In this document: one piece after another, positions 1 to 13,292 of the stretch
Layout of the letters: each line of letters begins with the position of its first letter
Position numbering within the stretch: the stretch's first letter is position 1
From: Xiphias gladius
Taxonomy: Eukaryota; Chordata; Actinopteri; Istiophoriformes; Xiphiidae
Direction of reading: 5' to 3'
DNA: 64,000 nt
NCBI RefSeq assembly: GCF_016859285.1
Contig: NC_053420.1
Location: 9,248,001-9,312,000, forward strand
The notes under the pieces: generated by a model
Seen by the model: the letters and a program-made list of their open reading frames with translations, nothing else
Databases searched by the model: none
What the model was told of the DNA's origin: nothing
Translations under genes and position numbers: made by a program

Positions 1-544
1 TGAAACCGAATCTTACTGTATAATGTATGATTCTACATCTGAATTGAAATAAAAATAAAGTTGTTAATTCAGAAATATATAAACACTGATATTTTTCTGA
101 TATAGTACAGCATGGAAAGCTTTCCACAGTAGTTATATAAGTATATTGCCATAGCTCAGAGCATAAAGTAGGCTACTGACATAATTTATTCTATTTCCAT
201 GGTTACCACAAACAGAGCACCTGGCTTCCCCTCAGGGAGCCACAAGCACACGTTTGTGCAGATATTTCTGAAATGACTGACGGCTGATCAGAGGCGGAGG
301 GAGGTTAAGTTAAGCTCAGAGGCAAGAGCTCTGGAGATGATCCAACCAACAGTCTGGGCTATATCTCACAGAAAATCAGTAGTGAGGAGATAAATAGCTC
401 AGATTCAAGTGTCTATCTCTGTACCGGGACTCACTTGACTTTAGCTCATGTCAAAGTTGTAACTGCACACTGTAAAAGTCTTGAGCGGCAGCTGTTTCAG
501 AATCTTATTGTTATTCCCAAAGAAACAAGTTGTCCATCTGGTAG
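1..544. other. Gene-free left edge, nothing recognised
   Basis: No coding exon, RNA gene or known repeat is apparent. If the minus-strand Lys-rich gene at 1568-2273 continues leftwards, this stretch is intron or lies 3' of it. I looked for a tubby-domain exon on the minus strand here and did not see one. Confidence 0.4.
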
Positions 545-915
545 AATGTTTACCATCTTCGCCGTCTTATTTTAGTGTGCTAGCATGCTGACATTTGCTA
601 ATTATTTGGCTATAAACCAAAGTATTGCAGAAATCAAATTTTTGGCCTGAGAATGGCTCGAGATGAAAAGTTAAGGGATCACCAGAGTGATATCAGTTCA
701 TCCTGAGGGGGGCACGACTGTACCAAATTTCACGGTGATCCATTCAATACCACAAATGCCAACATGAGGTTGGCGTCGGAGGAAAAGCCAGGGAATCACC
801 AGAGTCAATAGGTGTTGAGATATTTCAGTCTGGACCAAAGCGGTGGAGCAACAGACCGACAGCCCACCACTGCAGTTCTTACAGACATGATGCTACGATG
901 GCTAAAAAGTTAAGG
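545..915. repeat. Dispersed repeat, 'GCTAGCATGCTGACAT' family, copy 1
   Basis: The segment shares a colinear set of landmarks with 34137-34470. These are a GTTTACC...GCTAGCATGCTGACATTT...TAATTA block, then an ATTTCAnGGnnATCC block, then GAGATATTTCAGTCTGGACC followed by AAGCGGTGGA, and a final GATGCTACGATGGCTAAAAA block. Two diverged copies in one window show it is an interspersed repeat. I recall the same motifs from many percomorph genomes, but cannot assign a transposon superfamily from sequence alone. Boundaries are approximate. Confidence 0.7.
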
Positions 916-1567
916 TCTCAAAAAATGTACTGGGACCTAAGAAACAGTATTTGTACCAAAACTTCCAGTCATCTTTTAAAATCCTCTCCAAGTGAAACTA
1001 AAGTGGTGGATGCCATAGCCTGGAAAGATGCCCTCTTATCTCTCTTTAATTTCAGTTTTTCAAGCTGGAAATTTACTCAAGGCTTCATGTGTCATCATTC
1101 AATCTTTTTGTTACTATGGCTAATTAGTTAGCAGGCTTGTTGGCTAATCGGTGTTTTCTATTTAGAGTTATTCCAATAGAAAACTTGCTCTATTGTTTGG
1201 AAAAAGAAAAACAGTGTTTCCAGACCTCCTGCAAAGTAAAACTTACAGCCTCAGAGGAATGAGGCCAAACAGTCCTGGGTTGACGACTTCCATTTTTTAA
1301 TTGTAAGTGTTAAGTGGCATTAAACAAGAACATTGTCAGGATTGCACCAGTTTTAATTACATTTTCCACAGTAATCCCTTACGGGCAAGTTACTCACATA
1401 ACTGTTGTGCTTTGTTGCCTCTCCTACCAAGTCAGTGTTTCCACTCACTCACCATTACACAATAAAATCATCTAATCCTCTTAACAACGTTAGTCTGGTT
1501 TTATAACCCTTGTTTTGATCACACTGCTAATGCCTTTGGAAAACTGTTTTCCTGCTTCTTGCCATAC
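916..1567. other. Gene-free, probable intron of the Lys-rich minus-strand gene
   Basis: There are only short chance ORFs and no splice-bounded open segment. The donor at 1567-1566 (minus strand) opens into this stretch, so it is probably the next intron of the gene below. Confidence 0.35.
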
Positions 1568-2273
1568 CTTTAGATTTGGATGTCTTGTCTTTGGCAGAAC
1601 TTGCAGATTGAGAGCTGTCCTTTGTTGTCTTTTTCTTTGTTTTCTTCTTTGGGGTGTCCTCATCATCGTCGTCATCATCATCGTCATCTGTGCCTGAACC
1701 TAAAGTGTTGGCAAACATTTTCATCAAACTAATTTTGGCCTTTTCTGGGATGATTGCCAAAATATATTAATATTTAGTGTTTATTTGTATGATTTATTTG
1801 TATATATCAGGAATTAATTAAATTCTCAGAGGTCTTTACACACCCCAGTTTCAACACAATTCCTATATTTCCTTTGAAAGAAAAGCCATTAATGACTCAC
1901 CTTTCTTCTTTTTTGGAGCACTTTTGGCTTTCTTTTTTGGTTCTTTCTCTTTTCCTTTTTCCTTTTCTGGTTCCTCCTTATCTTTTTCAGGTTTCTTTTT
2001 CTTCACCTTCTTTCCATCTATAATGTTGATAATGAAACAGCAATTTAACCAATGTGGTTTGATAACATTAATAGAAAAACACTGCACTCTTCGAAGGAAA
2101 TGCTTAAAATATCACAGGCTCTTCCTTCAAAGTTTCTCACTCTGGATGGCTGGGCTGTCCTCTTCTGAAGCATCATCGGTTTTCTTTGTCTTTGATTTTT
2201 TGGGCTTGGCTTCAGTTCCATTCAGCTTGGCTTCTGCTGTGCCATTTGCCTCTTCTTTCTTCTTTTTTGGCTT
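1568..2273 (-). CDS. Lys/Glu/Asp-rich protein, three internal exons; possible TULP1 N-terminal half
   Basis: Three minus-strand exons chain perfectly in phase: 2273-2141, 2017-1901 and 1744-1568. Each has an AG acceptor and a GT donor (GTGAGA, GTGAGT, GTATGG), and all junctions are phase 1. The product is low-complexity and highly charged. Exon one reads KPKKKKEEANGTAEAK and ends in an acidic EEDSP stretch. Exon two is almost all K, E and P. Exon three has KISLMKMFANTLGSG, nine consecutive Asp, then PKKKTKKK and a Ser-rich tail. No folded domain is visible, and both ends of the protein are missing. Vertebrate TULP1 has such a Lys/acidic N-terminal half with an 'AMFLVGEGSPDKK'-like stretch ahead of its tubby domain, which is why I suggest it. 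The tubby domain would lie left of the window. Other Lys-rich proteins (triadin- or nucleolin-like) are not excluded. The exon structure is solid; the name is a guess. Confidence 0.6.
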
Positions 2274-5152
2274 CTATGAAGGTTCTTTAAAGATACAAAA
2301 CTGATTCAAATGAAAATTTGGGAAAAAAACATATCTTGGAAGACTAACTAAAAATAGCAGAATTTAAAGATCTTAATTAAAAATAGTAATAATAATAATA
2401 ATAATAATAATGATAACTCACCATGAAAGGGTCAGATGTGAAGGGAGGCGAGGGGAAGAAAGGAAACAGTAGATTAACAAGAAATATATTGTTACTACTT
2501 CTACAGCTATTAATATTGTGGTTCCGTAATAAAACATAATCTATTAATTTTATGTTCAATCACTCCTCACACTAACTCCTCACATTATAGCGCAGTAACG
2601 AAGTCACTCAGTAATAGCAAATGCTACATGTGGCTTCTGGCAGAGCTGTACTGTAAGCTGCTGAGTTCAGCTTTTATTTACGACAAGTAAACATTAAGAG
2701 CTCATGTTTAGTTACAGCGAGTCAATGAAGTAACTGGGCATGAGGTGACTACAGTGATTCTGTGCACGTAAACCTGAATTTTGGGGAACTGAATAATCTA
2801 TTACTATTTTTGATGGTACAGTTCTGTAACACAAAGAAAAAAACAAGAAAAAAAAACAATTTTTGTAACAATTTTATATAACTTTTTCAGGCCATCACAC
2901 ATGTGAGTGAACAACAAACAAGCCTGCTGGTATGCCCAAGGAAAATATAGGGAGAGCCAGGGGTATTAAACTGCAGTATTTGAAAGTCAGTTTACATCTG
3001 TTAACTCTCTCTTGTCTGATGTGCTTTATTTAAAATGAACTTTATTTCCTGCATATTTTGTATGAATGTAATTCTAACCCTTTCCCGTTCGCGGTTCTTT
3101 CTCCACCGCCTGCAATACTGGTTTCTCTCAGGGCCGTCCAGACACAAGCTTAAGGTAAAGCCCCGCCCAATGTCCAACCACTAATGCATTCATCTATGTG
3201 ATGATTTTTGTATACCATAACTGCTACATAAAATAGACAAATATATCCATGTTATAATGAACAAAATGGAGCCATGTCTTTCTTAAGTGTGAGGAGTCAG
3301 AAAACTAAAGCCAGGAACAAAGTGGCAGGGAAAGCGTGTCACTGTCCAAAGTCACAGAGAAAGAGGTCAGTGTGATTGCAGCCAGCGGAGACAGTAAAGG
3401 TAATCCTATTAGATGTAGATCTTGCATCGATGGAGGTCTATTTGTGTCCACAGACAATCCACAACTCAGTGTAATGGCAGATTTGTCATAATGTAATCAG
3501 CTGTTGTATAGAAGTTTGGAAGGCCATTATATTTAACTGGTTATCAGTTGTAATAATACTTCAATTTATGACAAGGGCTAGTCTTTTTGTAGAATTACAC
3601 TTATTTGACAACAAATTATTAAAAACAAGAGATATACAGGAACTGCCACACTGTGTTTTCAAATGTTTGGTTATTACTCTGATCTCAGCATATGTTTTTA
3701 AAATAATGTGTCTGAAACTCTACCAGTGACCTTTTTTGTTGCTTTGTAAATACTGGAGGAGCTGACACATATACTGGTTAAATATAGTGATTAACTAAGA
3801 GGATCTAGCTATAATGAACCAAATCATGAAATTATGATCCAATAATCAATACTGCGTAAAACAAACAGAGATTTTTAACCACGTTGCTGCATTGGTGATG
3901 TAAGATTTGCTTGACTAGCTAAAAAAGGAGTTGGTTAATTGTTCATACATATGGTTTACAAAAAAAAAGAAAGACAAAACAAAGATTGTCAGAGGCCTTA
4001 AAGACGGAAACAGCATAAAGACGGAAATGCCGTTGCAGACGTCACCACAGTAGCGCTGTAAGTGGTTTGGGCGGCCAGATTACCGACTGCCTTCAATCCC
4101 TCATGCCTGCTTTTACACATGCATTGCTCAGCAGATGAGCCCCATGAAATTGGGCATCATCAACCTGAGATGCAAGTAACTGCTAGATATACAGGCAGAC
4201 CGTACTCTGCAGCTGCCTACGAGGATTATTTCCAGTATTGAAGTCATGTCTGAATATTGTCTCAGTTGGATAACCGGTTTCACTCTGATGTTACATTTCC
4301 CATGCTGGCATTCAAACCAATTACCTTACATGTGGGTCAGAGATTATTTTCTACGTAATCAATCTTCCAAATGTCTTTGATTTAAATTTAAATACATAAA
4401 GTATTCTACATCACAAACAGAAATTTGAGATTGAAAAAAAAGACTTAATGTGTGTCTCGTGAACCCACTGCGCCCCAATTCTAAATATTGTTATATGACA
4501 ACAGCAAAAGTGTTAATTGACTCTTATCAAAATACCTTTTGTTATCCCTCAAGTCTCACTCTCAAGATATCATTACATGTCATGACTAGGCAGCTGAATG
4601 AACACCGAGGAGTAATCTCATTTGAAAGTCAATAAAAACATCCATAAAACCACAACCCCACCCTTTTACCTTCTCTGCAGACATGGCGTGGCCTTTCTTC
4701 AGGTCTACCACTGCTGCTTTTTGGAGGTGAGAAAATAAAAAAGCAGGCGTCTCAGCTGAGGTAATGAAAGAGTGAGAAAGCCCTGTACTCACTGTGTCTC
4801 CATCAGCAGAAAGTTGTTAATAGGATTTATGTGTAAAGCCATCTGCTCTGTAGAAACACGTCAACGGGAGAAACCAACAAAGGCCCCAGGAGGAGGGAGA
4901 AGTCTTGTTTGTTACGTGTGTTCACTCTCCAGAAACCTAAAACTCAATGTGACTTTTTACGTCCAGGATATTTATGCCAGCTGTAGCACAGTTGTCACAA
5001 GATGCTTGTCCTTATGTGCTTCCTTCACACCTATTGCACTTTACAGGCCAGGCTGGAGGAAGCATCTGTGAATACAGTATAACATTTTTGCTCCCCATTT
5101 CTGGTGTCAACTGAGGGGATGGGATTTCAGATTTCCTAAAACTTAGATTTAC
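2274..5152. other. Probable intronic / gene-free DNA
   Basis: AT-rich sequence with an (AAT)n microsatellite at about 2386-2411 and A-rich runs (2834-2860, 3960-3980). No protein-like exon with matching splice phases was found. A GT-AG bounded segment at 4674-4719 (minus) was examined and rejected. If the exon at 5153-5201 belongs with the exons at 1568-2273, this is one large intron. Confidence 0.4.
2386..2411. repeat. (AAT)n microsatellite
   Basis: About eight tandem AAT/TAA triplets. They lie just upstream, on the minus strand, of the Lys-rich exon at 2273-2141. Confidence 0.85.
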
Positions 5153-5201
5153 CTGAACCTGCTGCTGCAGGGCTGAAGCAGAATCTTCATCCTCTTGAAT
5201 C
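5153..5201 (-). CDS. Candidate 49-nt acidic exon, perhaps upstream in the Lys-rich gene
   Basis: On the minus strand a CCCAG acceptor precedes base 5201 and a CAG|GTAAAT donor follows base 5153. The frame between them reads IQEDEDSASALQQQVQ and ends in phase 0. The acidic, polar composition fits the N-terminal part of the gene at 1568-2273, but at least one further exon would be needed to join the reading phases. No start codon was identified. It could be a chance open segment. Confidence 0.3.
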
Positions 5202-5384
5202 CTGGGGCAAAAATAATGAGAAATACATGGTATTACCTAAATGCAACAATATTACAATAATAATACAACTTACTGGTTACAGTTTATTACAGCTGTAATA
5301 AATAAATATTTAATATACCTACGAGAAAGTTTTTTATTTTTCTATATATATTCTAAAACGCTTGCTTTTACATATGTGGTCTGC

Positions 5385-5570
5385 AATTATAATTTTCATT
5401 ATCATGTTACCATTAATCTTCTCAACAGATCATTCAATCGTTTGGTCCATAAAATATCAGAAAACCTTTATAAAAAATGTGAATTTCAATTTCCTAAAGC
5501 CTTGTTGGCATATTCATGTTGCTTGTTTTGTTTGACCAACCCAAGAATATTAAGTTTAATATTATAAAAG
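5385..5570 (+). repeat. Degenerate copy of the 'AATCGTTTGGTC' dispersed repeat
   Basis: Landmarks in order are TTTTCATTATCA, ATTAATC, TCATTCAATCGTTTGGTCCA, TAAAATATCAGAAAA, then TGCTTGTTTTGTTTGACCAACCC and AAGAATATT. The same order appears at 45905-46150 and about 37040-37390 in this window, so it is an interspersed repeat. Family name unknown; boundaries approximate. Confidence 0.6.
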
Positions 5571-5864
5571 ACATTTTATCATATCATCATACCATAAAAG
5601 GCATTAATTATTATGAGTTAACTGACAGACATTCATCATCAATAGCTTATCTTTGTTTCATCTGCACATTCAGTTATGTTGCCTTCCACTTGCATATTCT
5701 ACTTTTTATGATCAGCTTTTTGGTGATTATACACATACACATATAGCAACAGATGGGCAACAAACTAAAGGAAAACCATGAAAAATTAGTTAAGAAATAC
5801 AATGACAATGCCCCCATCCATAGAGCATGAGGGGTCATTGAATGGTTTGATGAGTATTACAATG

Positions 5865-5901
<37 letters not shown>

Positions 5902-5927
5902 AATATCTATCTATCTATCTATCTATC
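5865..5927. repeat. (TCTA)n / GATA microsatellite
   Basis: About 15 tandem tetranucleotides, interrupted once by AAA near 5901-5904. Likely length-polymorphic. Confidence 0.95.
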
Positions 5928-8900
5928 AAAACAAACATAGTGCCCTTTCGTTGGTAACCAGCAGCCATGCCTGTATCAAAAGCTTCTCATCTTAGCCCTC
6001 TCTGGGAGCCAGCCAGAGAGCTCTGTGGTACAGGTGTCATTTTCTACATTAACAGGTCACACAGGGTATGGGAACTAGGCCTAAGCAGGTCTGTCTGACA
6101 GCAACAAGTAAAGCGTTCCCTTGCCACTTATTGGTTAAGCAACACTTGGCTAGTACCAGCGGAAAGTGGGTGTGGCAAAGCAGGAATAACCATTCAGAAA
6201 GCCATAAGGCCTCGGTTAGGGCTAATGGAAGGCACGACAAGGACAGCTTAGACCTACGAAAAAATGCTTGCATGACAAATACATTTGCGGATATGTGTAT
6301 TGTTGTTTGGTAATGCTGACACACCTGTCCTTTGTCCAGGCCTCTTTCACGATGTGATTGTGGAGAGGCATGGTTGATGTGGAAAAAGGTTACATCCAGA
6401 TTTTGGTCTTAATGAACAAACATGGAAAAGGGAGTGTACTTACTGAAGGAAATCTAATACATCCTTTATATAAAGATGTGTCAGTATGAATATGTAAAAC
6501 ATGCATTAATACAATCTGTCACCCGACAGTGGTTTTGCCAGGCGGCACCGTAACTGACTCCATCCAGCTTGTGAATACCCATAAGTTTCCATACACATCC
6601 TGCAGCCCACAGAGGGGGTCACATGACCCGACTTCTAAGAGGATTTTTAACAAAGCAACAGGTCCCCCGATCGACTACCACACAACCAGGATGCCCTGAT
6701 CCTTCATGTGGGATTACTCTAATTAGCCATTCACCATCTGTGAGCATTTCTAGGGTATTCCATTGAAAAGCTCTGGAGGTTTCCACGAAAAAAGAAATAT
6801 GGCTTGGGTGTAAATTTACTTTACAGGAGAGTAAAACGGATTCAGGTCAAACAAAAATGTGTAGATTTATTTCCGGTATGTAGAACTCAATCAGGATACA
6901 AGTTTAAAATGAACAAGAGTTTAAACATTGGGGAGAACAGTTTATGAGAAGAAGAGCTCTTGTATGACTTATAGACAAGCTGGGAAAACCCAGGTATAAA
7001 GGTAGAAACAACGAAAAAAGAAAGGTTCTCTTCACTTTAACAGCTACAGGTAAGATGCTTTTTCATATAGTCTCCATTTGCTCCCAGTGTGCAACAGTGT
7101 GAGTGAGTGTGAAGCAGGACGACGCTGAAAACATGTGAACCTCCCTAAATCATAAGAGATCAAAAAAGTAGTGACAATAAACTGTTCTAAAAACATAGTG
7201 TGATTGTCTCAGTCAACCACCAGATGCTGCTGTTCCCCAAGAGACAAAAACATAATGCAAGAAGCAGCTGTGAGGCACCAGGGGGCACATGGAGGTATAG
7301 TTATTTAATTACATACATATTTCAAAAAATGACTGACTAGACCTCCGTAGAAATGTTTCAAATGTATAATTATCCATCGGAAAGGTTTTTTTCTACAGCC
7401 TCAAAGCTATCTCAGTCCTGTCTGGCTCTAGTCTCAGGGTTCACACGAGGAGATGGGAGGAGCGAAGTCACAGCTGAAGTGAACAATAACACATGTGATA
7501 GGAAATAAAGAAGGAAAAGTAACGAGTTTTGTAGTTTTATAAGGCTAGACCCTTTGTCTCTCTGCATCACCGCAGTGCTCACACTGTCCAGTCTGCTGAC
7601 TGTTGAAAAGGGTCTAGACTAATGGCTTTGCTGGCATCTCTGCAAACTCTTGACAGTAACATGGCAGTTGGCAGGCGGCCTAAGGAGGGCCAGTGACCTC
7701 AAGGGAGCAGCGGAGAAGCCATCAAGACCTTAAAGAGACAGAAACTACAGTGTGCTTCTCACCATACACTGTGTTTCCAAATTTTTACTACTGTGTTTTA
7801 TTACTGCTAGCAAGATGGTAAACACTGCTGAAGCAATGACAAGCAGCACAAGAGAGTATAACAGAGAGGCTGTAAAACCAGCTCTTACTACACTAACAAC
7901 TGTGACAACAAGCCTGAATGAAATGTAAACACATTAATCAAAATTATGGTGAAACAGGGACCATTCAAAGCAGTTGTGCAAACAGTAAGCCAGGAAAAAT
8001 TATGTTAAATACATAAAGGTAGAGCTTCCAGTGGCGGTGACCTGTGTTTGAGGAGGGAGTGTGATGATGATATTTTAGTTCACCCATGGGTTTAGGCCGA
8101 AACAGCACGTTGGTGAGGACGTGAACTCGGTGGCACTGTACAGCCGGGTGAATCATCAACTCGGAGAGGACCTGTATCTCAGGAAGGACAAACAATGAAG
8201 ATGTGGCAGGGAGATCTCGGTTAAATCCCCAAAGGAGAGATTGGTCAAGGAATGTGGAGGAGTAGAAAAGAAGACAATGGCAGGAGATCCCATTCGTTCA
8301 TCATGCATGGAAATATGCTATTCAGGAGCAAAAATAGTCTCTTGGTTTTTAGATGGAATGAAACTCATGGTTTAAACACTGATTCAACAAGTCATACCCT
8401 GTTTCATATACCAAATTTGGAATGCTATCTGAGATGAGAGGTTATAAAAGGTCAAATAAATTATTGTTTATCAAGACAGTAAGTTTTCATAGTGCCTCTT
8501 TGAGAAATGCTCTGAAATGATCACAATGCAACAGAAAATAAAACTTATGCATGGATGAAAAATGGAGAGATAGGGCTGCCCCCTCAGAGTTGTGGAATCA
8601 AATTGTTGGTCCAAAGAACCACGATTCGACTCTCAGTTTCTAAGTTGACTGGCTAGAGCTGGTTGGGCAAATTAACAAGGCCCAGTAAATATTTAACACA
8701 GTCGTTGTCTGGCACTGTAGAACGCTAACTTATTATTATTATGGCTGGCTAGTTGCATCCTTCCCATTCTGTGGAAGAGGAGGACTTGCCGTGTCCCAGG
8801 TTCACCCAGAGAGCTCTGGACCTGAGGCCCCCACTCACAGAGAAAAAGAAAAAAAGCCATTACGGACAGCATCGCCGAATGTGTTGCATAGGATCTGAGG

Positions 8901-9016
8901 CCAGTAAACAATGTTCAAAAACGACTGGCCCGCTAGAGCCAAGGGACACAGTAGCTAAGAGACTAAGAGACTGGTTGTGTGGTAGAGACAATCTCGCGAG
9001 CGCTGGAGTCAAAATA

Positions 9017-9223
9017 TGACACAGCTAAAAGAGGAGGTCAAGCAAGTTTTACCGCTCACAACTGGACTTCACAGCAAATGGAAACACACAGTACATGACT
9101 GTGCCGGCCTACTTCACTGATGATAACTGCAGACTGGAGACACTTGTTATAGAAACTACACAAAACGATGAAACCCACACCACCACAAATGTTGCACAAA
9201 GGCCAACAGAGGCAAATCATGGG
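9017..9223 (+). pseudogene. hAT-family (ZBED-like) transposase fossil
   Basis: Frame 9062-9223 reads NGNTQYMTVPAYFTDD, then LETLVIETTQ and DETHTTTNVAQ. This matches the hAT transposase pattern 'YMTVTAHFIDD ... LQSFVLQT ... SHTGENIA'. Just upstream, in another frame (9017-9058), lies LKEEVKQVLPLTT, which matches the 'V...LTTDLWTS' stretch that precedes it in hAT proteins. A frameshift near 9059 therefore separates the two parts. Only this small piece of the catalytic region remains. No BED finger, dimerisation domain, terminal inverted repeats or target-site duplication were found. It is an inactive relic of a DNA transposon. Confidence 0.65.
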
Positions 9224-11962
9224 TAAAAAGTATTGATAGAAGAGCATCACTAATGATCCAAAAGACTTTTCGAAACAAAAACAAAAAAAAGGAAATTTAT
9301 GACAAAACAACCATGAACCAGGCTACATTAAGCATGAACTGCTAGCATGTAAAAACACATTTTGTTAGCAGACCAGTGTTAGCACGGTAGCATGTGTAGC
9401 AGCACTCCTTTCTGCTGCCGAAAACTTTCCACCACTGAGTTAAAGTCTGTGTAGATGCAATGAGTTTGACTTGAAATAAATCCTCGACAGCCAGTAACTA
9501 AACTTCAGAGGTTTATAATGAAAACATGAAAAGTTACAAGACCTTTTTCATCAGGACTCGCCTCCATCCACAAAAACATTTGCTCCCTTACGCTAATTAA
9601 CGCCGACTGAGAGTGACTGGCCATGCCAGCATTAATAGAAGTAAGGATGCATCTTCAACATTTTAAGCACTAAAAGAATCAACATGAGCAAAAATAACTC
9701 TTCACTTACCAAAGACGCACAAATTTCAAAATGTTATACTGTTTACTGATCCAACTCATCCAATTAAATTTAAGACTTTTTAAGGCCTTTTTAATACCAC
9801 AGAGAAAATACAGTTCAGTACCTTTTTCATGGTCATACCAGTCAAAGAATGGCAGAAAACCACTAGGGACAAGAAGGCATGCAATTCATTGTTAAGTACA
9901 TTAATTTATTGACATTTATATCACTTTTTTCAGTACTTCCAAGGTGAATATAATAATAATTCCTAGTAATAAAACTGATCAGTTAATGTGACCGGGACCC
10001 AGATGTGGCAGAAAACTGGTGGATGGATTAACTACTTACAAAATCATTATTAAATGATTATCAAAGTCATTTTAAGATTTAAACTCCGCACAAAAAAGGA
10101 CTGAAACTCCTCCTGCATCCGCTGTCGCACTCGCAGTTTATAGCTGTAACATGTAACATTTGGTTTGGTGAGAAGATAAGAGACAATGCTCCAAAAGTTC
10201 CCCATGAAGGCTCAAGCGGCAATGTGCCAAATCTAATAAAGGGGAAACCGAGAACACACCATCGCTCACAAGCCTCTCTGGTATCTCTTCCTTGTTAATA
10301 AAATCCTCCTAGCTAGATAATGGGGGGTTATATTATGGCTACTCAATAACACATGGTGCATGACTTGCCCTTATTGACCCATAGAGAGAAAAGAAAAAGG
10401 TTGGAGGTGAGGCAATTGAAATACACAATGATATGTACAACGTACAGTCTGTCACTGCTGTATTGTAAGCACACTCCCAAACAGACGTCCCAGTGGAGAG
10501 AGGGGGGGGACGTCCTCCGACACTGGCGCTGTAGTGTCCTCAAAAATTCAAAAAACCTAGAGGCGGAGGCATGCAGATGTTTAGGTGAACGCACTTGCAC
10601 GTATGCCTCTCACAGAGACGCGTGACATTAAGTATAATTGTAGCTAATGGAAATGTGTGTCACACTGGGAGAGCTGCATAAGAGTACTGCTTATTTTGAG
10701 TATGTTTGCGTCATACTATGGACATCTTTCAAGTTTTGACAATTATGTAAATGTTAAGACGCAGTTTGTTGTATCAAACAACTGGAGGAACATGCTTTGG
10801 CATAACACTGTGTTTTTTGCCAGCTGCCTTTATGTACAGTATGCTGCATACTGTAAATTCCAAAGACAACTGTGTGTTTAAAACCGCTGAGAAGAAGCAG
10901 TTGTTTCTCGTCATTTTTACAGCTGACAGTAGATTGCGTGATCTTTGAAGTGCTTCCCATTGCACCGATAGCCGTGTTAAGGGGTCAGTGTGTTTCTGGA
11001 GCACAGACAACAGTAGTTTACAACTTTGCACGGATGGATCCAGTATGGGAAGAGTTGAGAATGTTAATATAATTCCTTCTCGCATGCCCCCGGCAGTACA
11101 CAGTGCTCAGAGAACTGTGTCCCCCATCTGACACCTGCACAGAGGGTCTTTACAATAACGAAAGTACACCATGAGAGGGAGAGATTACCCCTGGAAAATT
11201 AGAATAACACTAGAGAAAGTTAAATCGCTGTGTGTTGGCAAAACCATTGTTTTATTTGACTAAGCGTGAACTTAAGCCTACTTTTGTGCACTTTCTATCA
11301 TTAAGCGGAATGCCATTTAAAACTATTCAGTGTAAAAGTTGCATTGAAAAACACGGCAAAGGAAAAGTACTACATTTGAACCACTGAAGTGTCTAGAAAG
11401 AAGCGATGTGGAGGGTTAGATGAGAATCCCTGAGCCACTCAGAGCGAAAATAAAGGCGAAGCAGCCAGAACCTTGTGTGAACTGTAACACAAGCAGCGCT
11501 GAGCCTCGTGAGAGCTTGACACACATCTGAAATGGAGGACAAAGTATCCAGGAAATAGTGCTGCATTTACAGCTTCCATTTCCTAGTCTCTGGGTGTCTG
11601 TGATATAGACCAGCCTCCCCGGAGTGATCCAGACGACCGTGAATCCCTAACAGACGAACAGATGCCGTAACAACTGAGCTGGCACGAGCTGGCATTAGCC
11701 TGAGAGCAGAGAGTGAAAGTCCTGAGAGTGGTCACTGCCCTGAGTCCCCGACAGAGAGAGAGGGTGGCGGGGGAGAGTGCAAAGAGCCAGCACTCCCCCT
11801 AACAGACTTGTCCCCTCCGTTTTTCTGAAACATGCAGTGCTCTTTTGAAACGGTGCCAGTGGAGGCTGGCCCAAGCCCTTGCAGCCGAAACTTTTACAAG
11901 CTCAGTGTTTGCGAGCAGGAAGAGAAGGACACAAAGTGAGATTTGTAAAGGAAGCTCGCAGC

Positions 11963-12007
11963 CCCTCTCCTCTGCTCTCCTCTGCTCTCCTCTTCTCTCC
12001 TCTTCTT
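11963..12007. repeat. Pyrimidine-rich CTCTCCTCTG tandem repeat
   Basis: Four to five imperfect tandem units of about 10 bp (CTCTCCTCTG / CTCTCCTCTT). Confidence 0.85.
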
Positions 12008-13292
12008 CAACCCGCCTGAGATGTCAGCCCAATTATTCATGTTTGATTTCATTGTTCAGTCAAACTCCAAATTCTTCAAGAATATGCACAACATGTTTTA
12101 GAAAGAAGACTGGATGAGGAGAGAAGCGACTTAAAGTATATGTAAGGACATAATTGCTTAAAAAAATGAAGAGTCAGTGACGTCACACAGGAAGCTGTCT
12201 TGGATATTGCCTGAGGAAAGATACTGATGAGTGTCCATGGCACTCGGTGGTGTGGAGATACTTACGTTGTGCCCTTTTCAGGACTTGTACATTGGATTAT
12301 TTCAGTGATTTTCATTTCCTGGTGATGATTCACACAAAACACTATCTTTGGATCAGATAGTTCCTGGAGGCTGACTCCTCCCTCGCCCTTATTTTCACTT
12401 CAGATCTCAATGACACATTTTGTAACTTGAGTGACTGTATCGAGGTAAACATCTCAGACCGCTTGTTTGTTATATTGACAGCAAACACTGGTTGCCATTC
12501 ACTGCTACAGTCAAATTAAATCAGAACCCCGGTGGTTACCATTTTCTTCTATCTGCTGTGCAACAAATCTGAATAAAAACACAGGCAGGTGCAGAACAAC
12601 TAAAGACGTCCGGAATGACTACCGAAAATGGGAACTGTGAGGCATGTACTACCTGGGAATGATGCCAACTGCTGACAAAAGGCTTTACTGCACGGCTCTG
12701 AGAGAAGCCTTTAACTCATTTGCTCTGAAATGCCTCGGGAATTTCTGACACTGAATTGTTTAGCCAACTGTAGATAAATCTCTCAGACCTTTTGGCTTTG
12801 ATACAAGAAAGCATGTAAGTAACCACTTCTGATTCCTTCACTCGAGGTTATTTCTCTGTCTGCCTCTCTCTATTTCTGTCTTCCCTCCCAGCCTCTAATA
12901 CTACAGTCAATTGAGTGTCTATTTGATGGCACATATTCTACAGTTCATGTGACTGCTCCCCTTTATTCGGCGAGAATACTCTGTCAGCTCTGAGACTCTG
13001 TCTACTTTGATGCATATTCCGCATGGATTTTGAGTCTTCAGCAGGAGCGTGTAAGCAAAATTTTGTGACTTCATGATTTCTTTTCCTGTTTCCCTTTCTC
13101 CTTGCTGTCTCTCCTTCTTGGCAGCAGGGCAAAAGTGGGCAGGAAGAGAGGAGGGCATGGCCCAGAAACTGCTCTTGAGCCCCAGCCCCTGTTCGAGTGG
13201 GGTTGCTTGCTGGTATACTACTCAGCCTTTCCCTCGTCTTTCAGGCGAAAGAGAGGGATAAGTCTGCCTTTTTGTCTCCTTTCTAACCCGCC

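Noticed and set aside
1924-2304. 126-codon plus-strand ORF rich in Phe and Ser
   Set aside because: It is the antisense of the Lys-rich minus-strand exons, which have matching splice sites and phases.
4674-4719. Minus-strand GT-AG bounded segment reading AAVVDLKKGHAMSAEK
   Set aside because: Its reading phase does not join the exon at 5153-5201 or the one at 2141-2273, and the acceptor context is weak.
5865-5927. CRISPR-like tandem array
   Set aside because: A plain tetranucleotide microsatellite with no spacers, in a vertebrate genome.
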